DNA of 64,000 nucleotides from Viscum album (Eukaryota; Streptophyta; Magnoliopsida; Santalales; Viscaceae): assembly GCA_963277665.1 (NCBI GenBank), contig OY728152.1, positions 1,187,686,357 through 1,187,750,356 on the forward strand, written 5' to 3'. Positions 51,260 to 61,708 of the stretch are shown one piece after another (positions within the stretch are counted from its first letter, which is position 1; each line of letters begins with the position of its first letter). Made by a program: the position numbers and the translations under genes. The notes under the pieces were generated by a model. It searched no databases. It saw only the letters and a program-made list of their open reading frames with translations, and was not told the DNA's origin.

Positions 51260-52140
51260 ATGCCTCCACGCAGACATCCAGCTAGGGTTCCGAGAGTATT
51301 ACGCACTGATATCCCACCAAGCGATGAGGCCTCGGTGCAGGTCCCTCTTCTAGTAGATGCGCCAGTGGAGGCACCAGTGGTACCTTTCCCCATTGGGCCA
51401 CCGATGCCACCAGCTCTAGCAGAAGATGCTGCATGCCACTTGAGTGCATTGCATGAGTTCCGGCGCTAGATTCCACATAGGTTCAGGGGAGAGAAGGACC
51501 CACAGGCGGCTGAGGATTGGTTTGAGGCTATGGTGAGAGTCTTCCAATTGGTATGGACACCATCCGATCTCATGGTGATCTTTGCCACCAGCCTTCTACA
51601 GGTAGCTATAGGTATATGGTGGAGCATGATGCTCCTGGTTCAGGATGAGGTGACGCTTCTCTGGGTAGACTTCGAGAGCCTGTTTCTGGAGGAGTTTGTC
51701 CCAACGAGTCTTCACACAGTACAGGTATAGGATCTTCTTCATCTAAAGTAGAGAAGCATGGTTATAGCTCATTACTCAGCAAGGTTCATCGACCTCTCAC
51801 TATACTCTATAGATATGGTTCCAGACACATTATTCAGAGCTCAAAACTTCGAGTAGGGGCTCAGCCGGGAGATCAGGGCTTCGATGATCTCACTATTCAT
51901 CCCAACGCAAGCATGGATGTTACAGAGAGCCCTCCTAGTAGAGAGTTTCCTTACTGAGTACTATCCAGTAGCGAGATCCACCACTAATCATCACATAGTG
52001 TAGTCTTCTGCAACTGGCAGCAAATAGCTATAACAGATATCCAAGAGGACCAGACCTATGGGTGGATGACCGCATGAATCAGGATCAGTTGTATGGGGAA
52101 CCCGATGCAGATCCAGTCATGCCAGGATTAGGCAGTGATT
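51260..52140 (+). pseudogene. gypsy 1 gag relic
   Basis: Capsid precursor of the element. The start was chosen at the ATG at 51,260 because it opens MPPRRHPARVPR, a basic Pro/Arg-rich start common in plant gypsy gags; an in-frame ATG at 51,230 is also possible. A Pro/Ala/Val-rich linker follows, then FRGEKDPQAAEDWFEAM near 51,483 (the family's F-x-G-x-x-D-P-x-x-A-x-x-W), then a segment fitting 'F-x-x-L-F-x-E-x-F-x-P'. Stops include a TAG near 51,468 and one near 51,728, with later shifts. No clear CCHC knuckle was read in the degraded 3' part. Confidence 0.82.
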
Positions 52141-52439
52141 CAAATGTGGCGGGTAGGGTCCCAGGGCTCGTGACTGTCTAACCCGCCGTATGGATGATCA
52201 ACAGATGGTCGAAGGACCACCCAGACAAAGACAGAGATTCGTCCAAGGAGGTCTACAGGGAGCAGGCAGAGACAACATAGGAGATGGCCATGCAGTTGGT
52301 GGTGGGTGATGATTTGAGATATTACGGCCCACACCACCAGGAATTCCACCCCGACCATAGGGAGTAGGTGGATAGGGGGGAGCTCATCTCCATTCAGTTG
52401 AGGCTTACGATCAAGGAAATCTAGAGATTATATGAGGTA

Positions 52440-52760
52440 TTATCTGTATCTACTGCACCATAGTTGTAGTACTAATAGACATAGGTGCTAGTCATTAATT
52501 TATTTTCACTTCCCTCTTTCGGAGCTCGGAGACCTGACAAAGTCATTGGTTCGATCCTTACTGCTAGAGACTCCTATGGGAGAAGATTTTATGATTACGC
52601 ACTAGTGCCGGCAATGCGAGCTTACTCATAGAGGTGAGAGCTTCGGCTGGGATCTCCAAGTAACTGCGTCGAGGCCTTACGACGTCATCTTGGGTATGGA
52701 CTGGTTGTCTACAGTCCATGCATAGATTTACTATATTAGGCACAAAGTGTGGTGTGTCTG
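52440..52760 (+). pseudogene. gypsy 1 aspartic protease relic
   Basis: The active-site region reads LIDIGASH at about 52,472-52,495: the catalytic D-T-G has become D-I-G (ACA to ATA, a C-to-T change) and is followed by a stop where the family has Ser. Downstream, YDVILGMDWLST (about 52,680-52,712) matches the conserved F-D-V-I-L-G-M-D-W-L. It lies between gag and RT, as usual. It would be inactive. Confidence 0.82.
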
Positions 52761-53560
52761 CATGGATGGGACCAGTTATACCTTCACCGGTGAGAATGGA
52801 GCCTTTACAGCACATGATCGAATTACCCGGAGGAGGGTGCAGCCAATTACTCATCAGTTGGCTATCCTTACCCTGGGTGCGGTTGATGCAGAGATTCCTA
52901 TTTATCTTGTTGTGGTGGAACAATACATGGATGTTTTCCCTGACGATGTTCTGGGTATACCTCCTCAAAGAGAGGTGGACTTTTACATTGACTTGTACCT
53001 CGAGATGACATCAATATCTACACCAGCGTATCGGATGGCTCCCATGGAGTTTCGCAAGCTGCGGGTACAGTTAGAGGACTTGCAGGGGAAAGCATTCATC
53101 GGGCCTACTGTATCTCCCTGGGCAGCCACGATTTTTTTCGCCAAGAAGGCGATTGGGAGCTTGAGGCTCTGTGTTGATTATCAGTGCCTGAACCAGGTGA
53201 CCGTGAAGAATAAGTACACACTCGCATGGATTGATGACCTCTTTGATCAGCTAAAGGGAGCATGGTGGTTCTCAAAGATAGACCGCAGATCAGGATATCA
53301 CCAGCTCAGAGTGCGAGAAGAAGATGTGCATAAGATGTCTTTCAGATGTCGGTTCGACCACTATGAGTTACTGGTTATTCTATTTGATGTATCCAACACT
53401 CTAGTAGTGTTTATGGGACTCATGAACATGATGTTTCTTCCATACCTTTATTTATTTTTAGTAATATTCATCGACGACATTATGATCTACTTAACTACTG
53501 AGGAGGAGCATGCCTACCATTTTCAGGTAATACTGGACACACTCTGAGAGAAACAGCTTT
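52747..53560 (+). pseudogene. gypsy 1 reverse transcriptase (longest clean frame)
   Basis: A 266-codon clean frame to the TGA at about 53,545 covers the RT fingers and palm. Motifs in order: MDVFPDDVLGIPPQREVDF, FIGPTVSPWAATIFFAKK, LRLCVDYQCLNQVTVKNKY, DDLFDQLKGAWWFSKID, SGYHQLRVREED, a SNTLVVFMGLMN segment (the family's T-N-A-P-A-V-F-M), and the catalytic box FIDD at 53,467-53,478 with both aspartates kept. The Met at the frame start is not the native start, since gag and protease precede it. The clean frame may simply be a stretch that escaped stops. Confidence 0.93.
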
Positions 53561-54249
53561 ATGGTATACTCTCAAAGTGCCAGTTCTAGTTCCGAGAGGT
53601 TCACTTTCATGGACATGTCATATAGGAGGCTATAGATGCAGTGGATCCAGCGAAGATTGAGGGGGTACTTTCTTGGTAGCCACCCAGGAGTGTGATGGAG
53701 GTGCGGAGTTTCCTCGTTTTGGCTGGATACTACCAGAGATTTTTTCCTGATTTCTCTAGAGTTGCAGAACCACATTAAGAATTGACGAATAAGGGGCAAC
53801 CCTTCGTGTGGTCAGAGAGATGCCAGTAGAGTTTTTAGGAGTTGAGGTAGAGGCTGACTAGTGCCCCCATCTTGAGGCTTCCATATGAGGGTGTATGGTA
53901 CGCAGTCTATTGTGATGCATCAGGGGCCGAGCTCGGATATGTCCTGATGTAGGAGCATTCATTGATCACATATGGTTCTCAACATCTGAGACAAAATGAG
54001 TATAACTAAGCTACCCATGACCTGGGGTTAGCATATGTGGACTACGCCTTGAATATGTGGTGACATTACTTGATGGGTGATCATTTTACAGTGTACTTTG
54101 ATCACAAGTGTCTTAGTTATATCTTCTCTCAAAAGGACCTGAACCTGAGATAGCGACGTTGGATTGACTTCCTCTAGGACTATGACTTTGAGATTGTCTA
54201 TACTCCTGGGAAGGGGAATGTTGTAGTAGATGCACTCAGCAGGAGATAA
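53561..54249 (+). pseudogene. gypsy 1 RNase H relic
   Basis: Continues from RT after a stop. It reads FHFHGHVI near 53,600 (the family's F-L-G-H-x-V-S), then FLVLAGYYQRF near 53,713, then VYCDASGAELGYVLM near 53,905 with the catalytic Asp. It ends in VVDALSRR just before 54,249, the canonical end of gypsy RNase H. Several TAG stops occur where Gln is expected. Confidence 0.88.
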
Positions 54250-54509
54250 GGTATAAAGTAGCTATGTGAGGCGACAGAGAAACTGGTCGCTTTGTAGATA
54301 TCTTTTGTGGATGGAGATGGAGAAGATTTTCTTCGGTCTCTTACATTCCCTCCACAAACTCTTCAGCGAGTCAGGGAGGTGCGGCATGGGGATGCTGACT
54401 ACGAAATGCAACGTGCACAAATATCCACAGGACATGCACCTTATGGATTTTCTAAAGTCAAGGAGCACGTCATCCACTGCAGAGGACGTGCCATGGTACT
54501 AGTGTCGAT

Positions 54510-55480
54510 TCAAGAGGAATTGTTGAGGGAGTTCCACACATCCCCTCTAGCGGTACATTCAGGAGTGTCGAAGATGTACCAGGATCTCCGACCACAGCAC
54601 TAGTGGCTGCGAATGAAGAAAACAGTAGAAGATTTTGTCGATGAGTGCCTCACTTGTCAGCAAGTGAAGGTGGATCATCAGGTACTAGCAGGCTTGGTTC
54701 AGCCTGTAGAGGTCCCACAGGGGTAGTGGGATGGGATATCCATGGACTTCGTGATAGGACTTCCATGTACATCCAGGGGAAATGACTTGATTTGGGTGAT
54801 CGTCGACCGACTCACCAAGTTGGCCCACTTCCTACCGATTAGAGATCAGGGTTCAGTAGAGATCTTGGGACGCCTCTATGTCCCGGAGATTTTGTGGTAA
54901 CATTAAGTACCCTCGACGATTGTCCCCGATTGTGATGCACATTTTACTTCCCAGATAAGGAAGGGGTTGTAGGATGCTTTTTGGATGCAACTTTTTTTGA
55001 GCACTACCTTCCATCCAAAGACGGATGGTCAGAATGAGTAGACCATTCAGACCCTCAAGGACATGCTATGTGCTTGCATCCTCGACTTAGTTCACATATT
55101 GGAGGAACACTTGCCTTGGGTGGAGTTTTCATACAATAGCAGATATCACTCCACCATTGGTATGGCACCTTTTGAGTCATCGTAAGAGCGACCTTGCAGA
55201 TCACCTTTTTGTAGGACTGACCTTGGGGAGTCAGCACTAGTGGGACCAGAGATGGTATGGGCTACCACAAAGAAGGTGAAGATCATCCAGGATCAGATGA
55301 TGACTGCACAGAGCAGGCATAAGTCGTATGCCGATAGAAGACGGAGACCTCTAGAGTTCAAGGACGACGACCATATATTTCTATGGGTCTCACCACGATG
55401 ATGTTTTCCGAGATTTGGCTGAGCCAGGAAGTTATCTCTGATATTCATTAGACATTTTCAGGTCCTCGGCAGAGTTGGGG
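54510..55480 (+). pseudogene. gypsy 1 integrase relic
   Basis: The zinc-binding region is readable: HTSPLAVHSG near 54,535 and CLTCQQVK at 54,646-54,669, giving the HHCC set. The core has all three catalytic acids: D in SMDFVIGLP (54,745), D in PDCDAHFTS (54,934) and E in DGQNE (55,036). DLIWVIVDRLTKLAHFLPI and HSTIGMAPFE are also clear. The C-terminal GPY/F region shows ARKLSLIFIRHFQVLGRVG and VHDIIHVSLRR near 55,520. Frameshifts and TAG stops break it. Confidence 0.9.
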
Positions 55481-55559
55481 AGGTGGATTACCGCTTAGCT
55501 GTTCCACCTCAGTTGCATTGGGTGCATGACATCATCCATGTATCCTTGAGGAGGATATA

Positions 55560-55790
55560 CATGCACAACCATTATCACATCATCGACCATGGTGAGCTGG
55601 ACATCGACGATGGGGTGACTTTTACAGATGTTCCAATGGAGATTGAGGATCGACAGGAGTGGGTCCTTCTCTGGTAGCACGGGAACCTCTAGGGGAGCAC
55701 AAGGAAGCGGGAGGCTCAAATTCGTGCTTAGTACCCCCACCTGTTTCTCTAGTATGAGTTGTGCCTTATAGGGACGCAAAACCCTGATGT
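55560..55790 (+). pseudogene. gypsy 1 chromodomain-like tail
   Basis: After the integrase C-terminus comes DGVTFTDVPMEIEDRQE (about 55,608-55,660), in the position of the family's 'P-x-x-I-L-D-R' strand, and the end AQIRA-stop-YPHLFL at about 55,715-55,752, matching the usual chromodomain end W-E-x-E-x-x-M-R-x-x-Y-P-x-L-F. In chromoviruses this tail binds modified histones and steers integration. Only parts of the fold are recognisable here. Confidence 0.7.
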
Positions 55791-55798
55791 GGGGAGAA
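55789..55798 (+). other. polypurine tract of gypsy 1
   Basis: GTGGGGAGAA immediately before the TG of the 3' LTR, the expected plus-strand primer. Confidence 0.85.
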
Positions 55799-57079
55799 TG
55801 TCAAGACCTGAAAATTCCATATAATTTTTTATTAAATGGGAATTTTACTAGTCCTCAAAAATTGACGGCGCATGATTCCGAGGCTCAGAATGAATTTCAG
55901 AACTTTTGTTCGGGTACGTTCAATAAATGTGCGAGTGAGTTTTTCTAACTTTTGAACTGGTGCTCAGAATTGAAATATGAGGGCACCATTAAACAAGAAT
56001 CTCTAGTATTTACATAAAGAGTCCTTTACCTCAACCACAATTGGTCGAGAGGGAAAGATATAATTTGGGATTTTTGTGGAAGAATAAAATAAAAATAAAT
56101 TTGTGTAGCTTTTATATTTATTTTTATTTTTATTTTTTTTAACTCCATGTGGATGTTGAGAAGTGGGGTCCACCAGACCTAAACCTCCCATGACAGGTTA
56201 TGATAGCGGGGACCACCCAAACTAACCTCCCATGAGAGGTTATGGTAGTGGGGACCACCCAAGGTATAAACCCCCTTGAACTCCCCATTAAGGGAGAAAA
56301 TCTCAAAATTCATATTAAATGTCATATATCCTCTACAACTCCTCCAACATTATTATGTAAACTCAATTTCATTAATTAGGATATTTTGAATTTGTGCCAC
56401 AAAAATAAAAAATAGATATCATAATATATTATCTTGGGATACCTTTTCATTTTGGTGGAATTGGGGAAAAGGCTTGGTAAATGAGAGAGAATTGGAGAAC
56501 TTGGGAGAAAGTTCTCCAACGTTGAACACCAAAGAAGAAAGACGACCTCGACATCCACTTTCTTCCTCGGGAAATCCTCCAATTTGGGAACCTTCAATCA
56601 ATGATTCTATTCTCCTCCCCAATGACGTCGTCTTCTCCCTCATGATCTTCTTCGACGAATCAAACGAGGTCGGGGTTTTGTTCCCATGTTCATCTCTTCT
56701 ATGTTTCTTTTGCAGGAATGGGATTTGTGATTGAAGAAGTTTGTGGGGATTGATGTTATTAAATATCTTCCATACCCATTCATGTTCTTGTTGAGCTTCT
56801 TGTTACTGCTCTAACGTGGAGGTTTCGGGCCAAAAAAACATGGCCCAGCCCCTCAGTTGTTCTACTTGAATAGTGTATCCTTCGTGATGGAAGAAGGTGA
56901 GATTGGTGACGGTGACTGGTGCCGGCGATCGGCACTAGAGGAACTCGAGAACATTCATCTAAGGCACGGAGCCCCACGGCCTCCATGCCCCGCGACACTC
57001 CATCATCCACGACCACCGCCGCCCTGTGACCTTCACTGCCCCGTGGCCTCCGCCGCTCCACGTGATCCACAGCCGAGCT

Positions 57080-57620
57080 GACACGAGTCACCACTGTCAT
57101 CTAAGCCGCTGCCGATGTCTCGGCTGACCCGCCGTCCGAGCTATCACCGTCAGGCCGAGCCGCCACCGCTGTCCAATCCGCCCCACTAGGATGAGCCACC
57201 GCCACCGTCTAAGAAACCACTGCCGTCCGGGCCGAGCCGCCGCTACCGTCTGGGCCGAGCCACCGCTGCCGAGCCGAGCCGCTGCCGCCGTTCGAGCTGA
57301 GCTGCCGCCGCCGTTCCGACCGAACATCCCTACAGCCTGGTGCCCTTTCGTCAACCCCTGGACAAGACACTCCATGGCCTCGTGCCCTCGTGGCACCCTC
57401 CACGGCCTCGTGGAAGCCTGCTGCCCTCTGTGGCCCCTCGCGGCCTGTCGAGCCGGACCTAGCGGACCGGGCCACCCAGCGGACTGGGCCGAACCCAACA
57501 GACCAGGACACCAAGTGGGTCGTGCCGGACCCAATGGTTCAAGCCAGTTCGACCCAAACCAGGTCGACCTAGGCCAGGTATGGCCGGGTCTGCCTGACCG
57601 GGTCAGACCGGACCCGAACC
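57080..57620 (+). repeat. GC-rich block in gypsy 1 3' LTR
   Basis: Counterpart of 48,880-49,350, slightly longer, with more GCCGCCGC-type units, suggesting separate expansion or contraction. The long open frames here (up to 178 codons on the minus strand) overlap one another on both strands and are compositional. Confidence 0.8.
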
Positions 57621-58010
57621 CACTATGACCCATTTACGCTCTTTTGGCCATAAATTATTCACCGAACGTTCGTTTGACGAACCATCAGTTGCATGGGAAA
57701 TCACGGAGCGAGATGGTCCCTTTGAGTATACCCCACTAGAGATTTGGATTAATTTGGGAAATATTCAGGTTGGATGGTGCACAAATCCAATTGGGCCCTC
57801 AGGATTAAAAGGCTAATAACTCACAGACCAGGTGTCTGATTGAGGTTTCGTCTATTGTGTTGATACCCTAATGATGTGGCCAACATTTTAGATACTTCTT
57901 CTTTGGAGATCGGGGAAGTTGAAGAATCAACTAGTGGCTTGGGGAGCGGACTCTCCGGGAGACGAGAAAGCCTAGTGCGGAAACCCAGTAGCTAGTTGTG
58001 ATGAGAAGAG

Positions 58011-58455
58011 AGCTCATAACTATCGTGTGTGGGTCAGCTCCTAGCGATCATGTGTGGGTCATCTCCTAGAGATCATGTGTGGGTTAGCTCCATAGATCCT
58101 GTGTGGGTCATCTCCGAGTGATCCATTGTTGGTCAGCACCTAACGATCCTATGTGGGTCAGCTCCAGGGATCCTGTGTGGGTCAGCTCCTATCGATCCTG
58201 TGTGGTTCACTTCCAGCGATCCTGTGTGGGTCATCTCATAGCGATACTGTGTGGGTCAGCTCCTAGATATCATGTGTGGGTGAGCTCCTGGTGATCCTGG
58301 GTGGGTCAGCTCCAGCGATTGTGTGTGGGTCATCTCCTAGCGATCCTGTGTGGGTCAGCTCCTAGTGAACCTGTGTGGGTCAACTCCTAGCGATCCTGTG
58401 TGGATCAGCTCTAGAAATACTATGTGGGTTAACTCATAGAAACTCTATGCATGTT
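58011..58455 (+). repeat. 25-bp tandem array in gypsy 1 3' LTR
   Basis: About 17-18 units of the same GATCCTGTGTGGGTCAGCTC-based repeat as in the 5' LTR. The order of 24- and 25-bp variants differs from the 5' array, so units have been gained, lost or converted since insertion. Confidence 0.92.
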
Positions 58456-59210
58456 AGAATCAGATCCTCTTAACATAGTAAGATGATTCATTTGATATAA
58501 CTAATCATCTCTGTTACCATACCTAGGTTATACCTGGCATGAGATGAGTCAGAACCTCTGAGTTCCTTCATGATTGAGATGGATTACTTGATAAATTAGG
58601 TATATGTATGGGTATATACCTAAGTAGGGTTATCTATTGTTTCCATACTTTGTGGTTTATCCATGGTGGATTTTTTGAACCCTTTAGAGTCTCGGGGTCC
58701 TTATTGAGTATCATTATACTCACCCCTACACAGGTTATGCCCACACCTTATTGTGATGGATGCAGATGATAGACAGCGTTGATCAAGGTTGAGAGTACCA
58801 GGATGGATGGTTCTCGTAGGTGGACTATATGGTGTGTTGGTACACAAAGGAGACGGGTGGATGAGGACTGTTGTGGAGGCGATCTGTACTTGCCCTACAG
58901 GTAGGAACCTCGAAGGAAGACCCAGTAGCTGCTTTTCTTTTTCTTCTATTGTAATGTATTTTAGTCATACTTGTATCTTTACTGTTGGGCTTGTATTCCG
59001 GCCCCTTTTTACTTTCAGCACTATTTTTCCTATACAGTTGACTTGTGTTAATATCATGTTGTGTGCTTGGTTGCATTTGTTTAGAGGTTATAATGGCAGT
59101 GCCTTCACAGTTTTAAGGAATATGCCTTTGGTGCTAGTCACCAGTCCTTGGCCTATGGAAGGCGAGCATGGGGTTAGTCACGGCATGGCCCTAGGGGACG
59201 GGTCATGAAA

Positions 59211-59500
59211 TTCATGTTATTTTAACATTTTATTTTAACTATCTATTTTAAGGCAATTTGACTTGAAAATTTCCAGGTTGTATAGAATTTTATATCTCAA
59301 TTTCTTTTCAATGTGTGAAATTAAATCTTAACTAACTTTGACATTATAGAATTTTATGTGAAAAAGCATTTTAATATCATATTTTTTTCAACTAAATTTT
59401 TTTTTGGATTTAAATTTGATATATAAAATTTATTTTTTGGTTAATTCTCACATCAACATTATGATCTTTATAGGGTTTTATTTCATAATAACATTTTAAT
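59211..59500. repeat. degenerate ~180-190 bp tandem repeat, right part
   Basis: Continues the unit cut at 47,577. GTTATTTTAACATTTTATTT here corresponds to GTTATTTTAATTTTCAATTT at about 47,390, and TATCTCAATTT at 59,293 corresponds to CGTCTCAATT at 47,465. With gypsy 1 and one target copy removed the spacing is about 190 bp. A further weaker unit may start near 59,480. Confidence 0.55.
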
Positions 59501-61232
59501 CTGGATTGTTTATGCTTGAATTTCCATTGATGGAAACTATTTAATGATTTCTAAATAAAAACCTTTCAATTTATTCTCATTGACGATTTTTTAATTATTT
59601 GTATGATATTTCCAACCTTTGGAACAAAAAAGGATTGATAAAATCATTTTAATAAAATTTTTCATTATTTATCTCTTTGGTAAAAAAATAAATTATCTTC
59701 AAAAAATTGTTTTCTACAAAAAATTTCCAATTTTTTTAACATTATAAAAATAATTTATTATATAAATTTTTACTTATGTATGAAATTTTTAAAAAAATAA
59801 AACAAATTATCATTATTTTTTTCAAACACATTTATTTTTTCTTTTACCAATACTATTAAAAGAATTATTATTTTAACATGTATAACATGTTGGAAATTTC
59901 CCACCATCATGACCACTCAATTTTTTAAATCATCCTCTCTACGTTTCAAAGGATATTTTGAGGAAAATTATTTTCCAAATAATTTATTAAACATTTTGTT
60001 TTAATAATTTATTTTCCAATTCAAATGGTTATTTTCTTGAAGAATGTTTTTTAAAGATCTTTTTATGGTATTTCTATTTTTCATTGACAAAAACCATTTT
60101 GTTTAAATAAAATCCACTACTGATATGTTGTATTTAATTCATAATTATTCAACATCTATATTTTTTATGATTATTTTGACCATGGAAAGTATTGACTTTA
60201 AATTCCTTGATTCATTTTTTTTATTCATTAACTTTCTCTTGATTTATTCCCTTTCTTATGTTAATTAGAAATTAAATTCACCCTAAATATAAAAATTATT
60301 TATAATTAATATGGTTATTTCGTAAACCATAAATCATTTATACATATGTTGTTTTATTTTGAATGTTATTAAATTGACATGGGAAATATTGATAATATAT
60401 ATTCTTTATTTATCCCGGATATTAAATAGTAAAGAGTAATGTAAGTTATTTAAAAAAATTATTTGATATATTTGTGTTGAATTAGATAGGTATATATGGG
60501 TGTGACTTGGTTACATATATACACAAAATGAATGAGAAGTGTCATGAGAAAAAATATTTTGACAGCCTCAGTTAAATGGTTTTCTTGTGTATACCTACAC
60601 ATTAGATTCATACTATCTCAAGAAATGTCATGATAGTATAGGTATCATGATTCTCGTGATCATTACATATTATAATAAATAATTTAATTCATTTAGAATT
60701 CAATTATTATTATCCTTTTTTTCTCTATGATTTTGTCCCCTAATTCATTTCATTATCAGTTTATTGATTAAATGTAATATGTTTTTAATTATTTTCCTTT
60801 CCATATTATTATGCCCTATCTAGTTATTGATGACATTTTACTGATTAAATGGAATGTGATTTCATTGATTTACCTTTGATATTTATTATTCTATTCAAAT
60901 TATTAATATTTAATTTCTATTTACTTGTTTACCTTTCAATTATTAGGATTATATATTCATGATAGATTTCACTACACATAAACATTACTAAAAATTTGAT
61001 CTCACCTTTTTATCATTTTATTGTAATCTAGGAAGTGTAATATAAATGATATGCACAGATATACAAGATGGAATAATTTTATTCTTTAAATAAAATGTTG
61101 TAATTTTTGTTTTAAAATTTAATATGGGGATCATTTATGTTTCTATTATATCATGACTACTAAACTATTTTATACATTGTGAGGTTATTCCTTATATCTT
61201 ATATCAATGTAACAAAGTAAGACCTGGGTTCC
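59501..61232. other. AT-rich stretch with no recognisable gene
   Basis: AT-rich with no coding motif. It includes a perfect inverted repeat at 60,628-60,650 (TCATGATA, 7-base loop, TATCATGA). The right end should contain the 5' LTR of copia C if the primer site at 61,234 is real, but no LTR start was identified. Confidence 0.55.
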
Positions 61233-61708
61233 AGGTTATAAGAGTCAGGGTTGTTATAGCTTGTATTAAAGGAATTTGAGTAGAAAACTTTGGAACTTTA
61301 TTTGGGAAATGAATATATTGGGGAACATTACCCTATGATAGTCATTGAGGACAGGTATATAATAACATAAATTTTTTTGTTAAGGTATATTTTATGGGGG
61401 TTTTCCTAGAAATACATCCATTTCTAGATTCTACTAGTGGAATTGATTCTGGATCATATGTACCTAGGGGTAATAATTATAAAATGTTTGTATTATTATT
61501 GACCAGATCATCACCTGATGCATGACAATGGGTCGTACTATGCACAATTTATGTCACTCATGTGGGATATTCTTTGGATAATTCACATTTTTTTTAAAAT
61601 AGTTTTGAAGTACATCCATCCAACGGTTCATAGGCCTTCAAATTTTTTAATTATAATAAACCCACATTTTAATGGAATATGGGGAGAACTCATAAATCAA
61701 GGAGTTAG

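Larger units (their letters stand above)
47578..59210 (+). mobile_element. Ty3/gypsy element 1 (chromovirus-like), nearly complete
   Basis: Best-preserved element of the window, 11.6 kb: 5' LTR 47,578-50,979, primer site, gag, protease, RT, RNase H, integrase, chromodomain-like tail, polypurine tract and 3' LTR 55,799-59,210. Flanks TTCGT (47,573-47,577) and TTCAT (59,211-59,215) fit a 5-bp target duplication with one CpG-type change. All expected domains are present in Ty3/gypsy order and most catalytic residues are readable, but stops (mostly TAG) break gag and pol, so it is not autonomous. The two LTRs differ by many substitutions and indels. Confidence 0.95.
55799..59210 (+). repeat. 3' LTR of gypsy 1
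   Basis: About 3,412 bp, starting TGTCAAGACCTG and ending GGGTCATGAAA. It carries the same order of parts as the 5' LTR: T/A-rich run (56,107-56,143), GC block (57,080-57,620), 25-bp array (58,011-58,455) and stem-loop (58,705-58,722). Confidence 0.93.

Noticed and set aside
52545..52556. GGTTCGATCC, resembling a tRNA B box
   Set aside because: It lies in the gypsy 1 protease coding region, with no A box or cloverleaf around it.
57097..57633. 178-codon minus-strand open frame, with overlapping plus-strand frames of 145 and 60 codons
   Set aside because: It lies in the GC-rich LTR block, where stops are rare in all frames. Composition is Arg/Gly/Ala/Pro-rich on either strand, and the 5' LTR counterpart has different frames.
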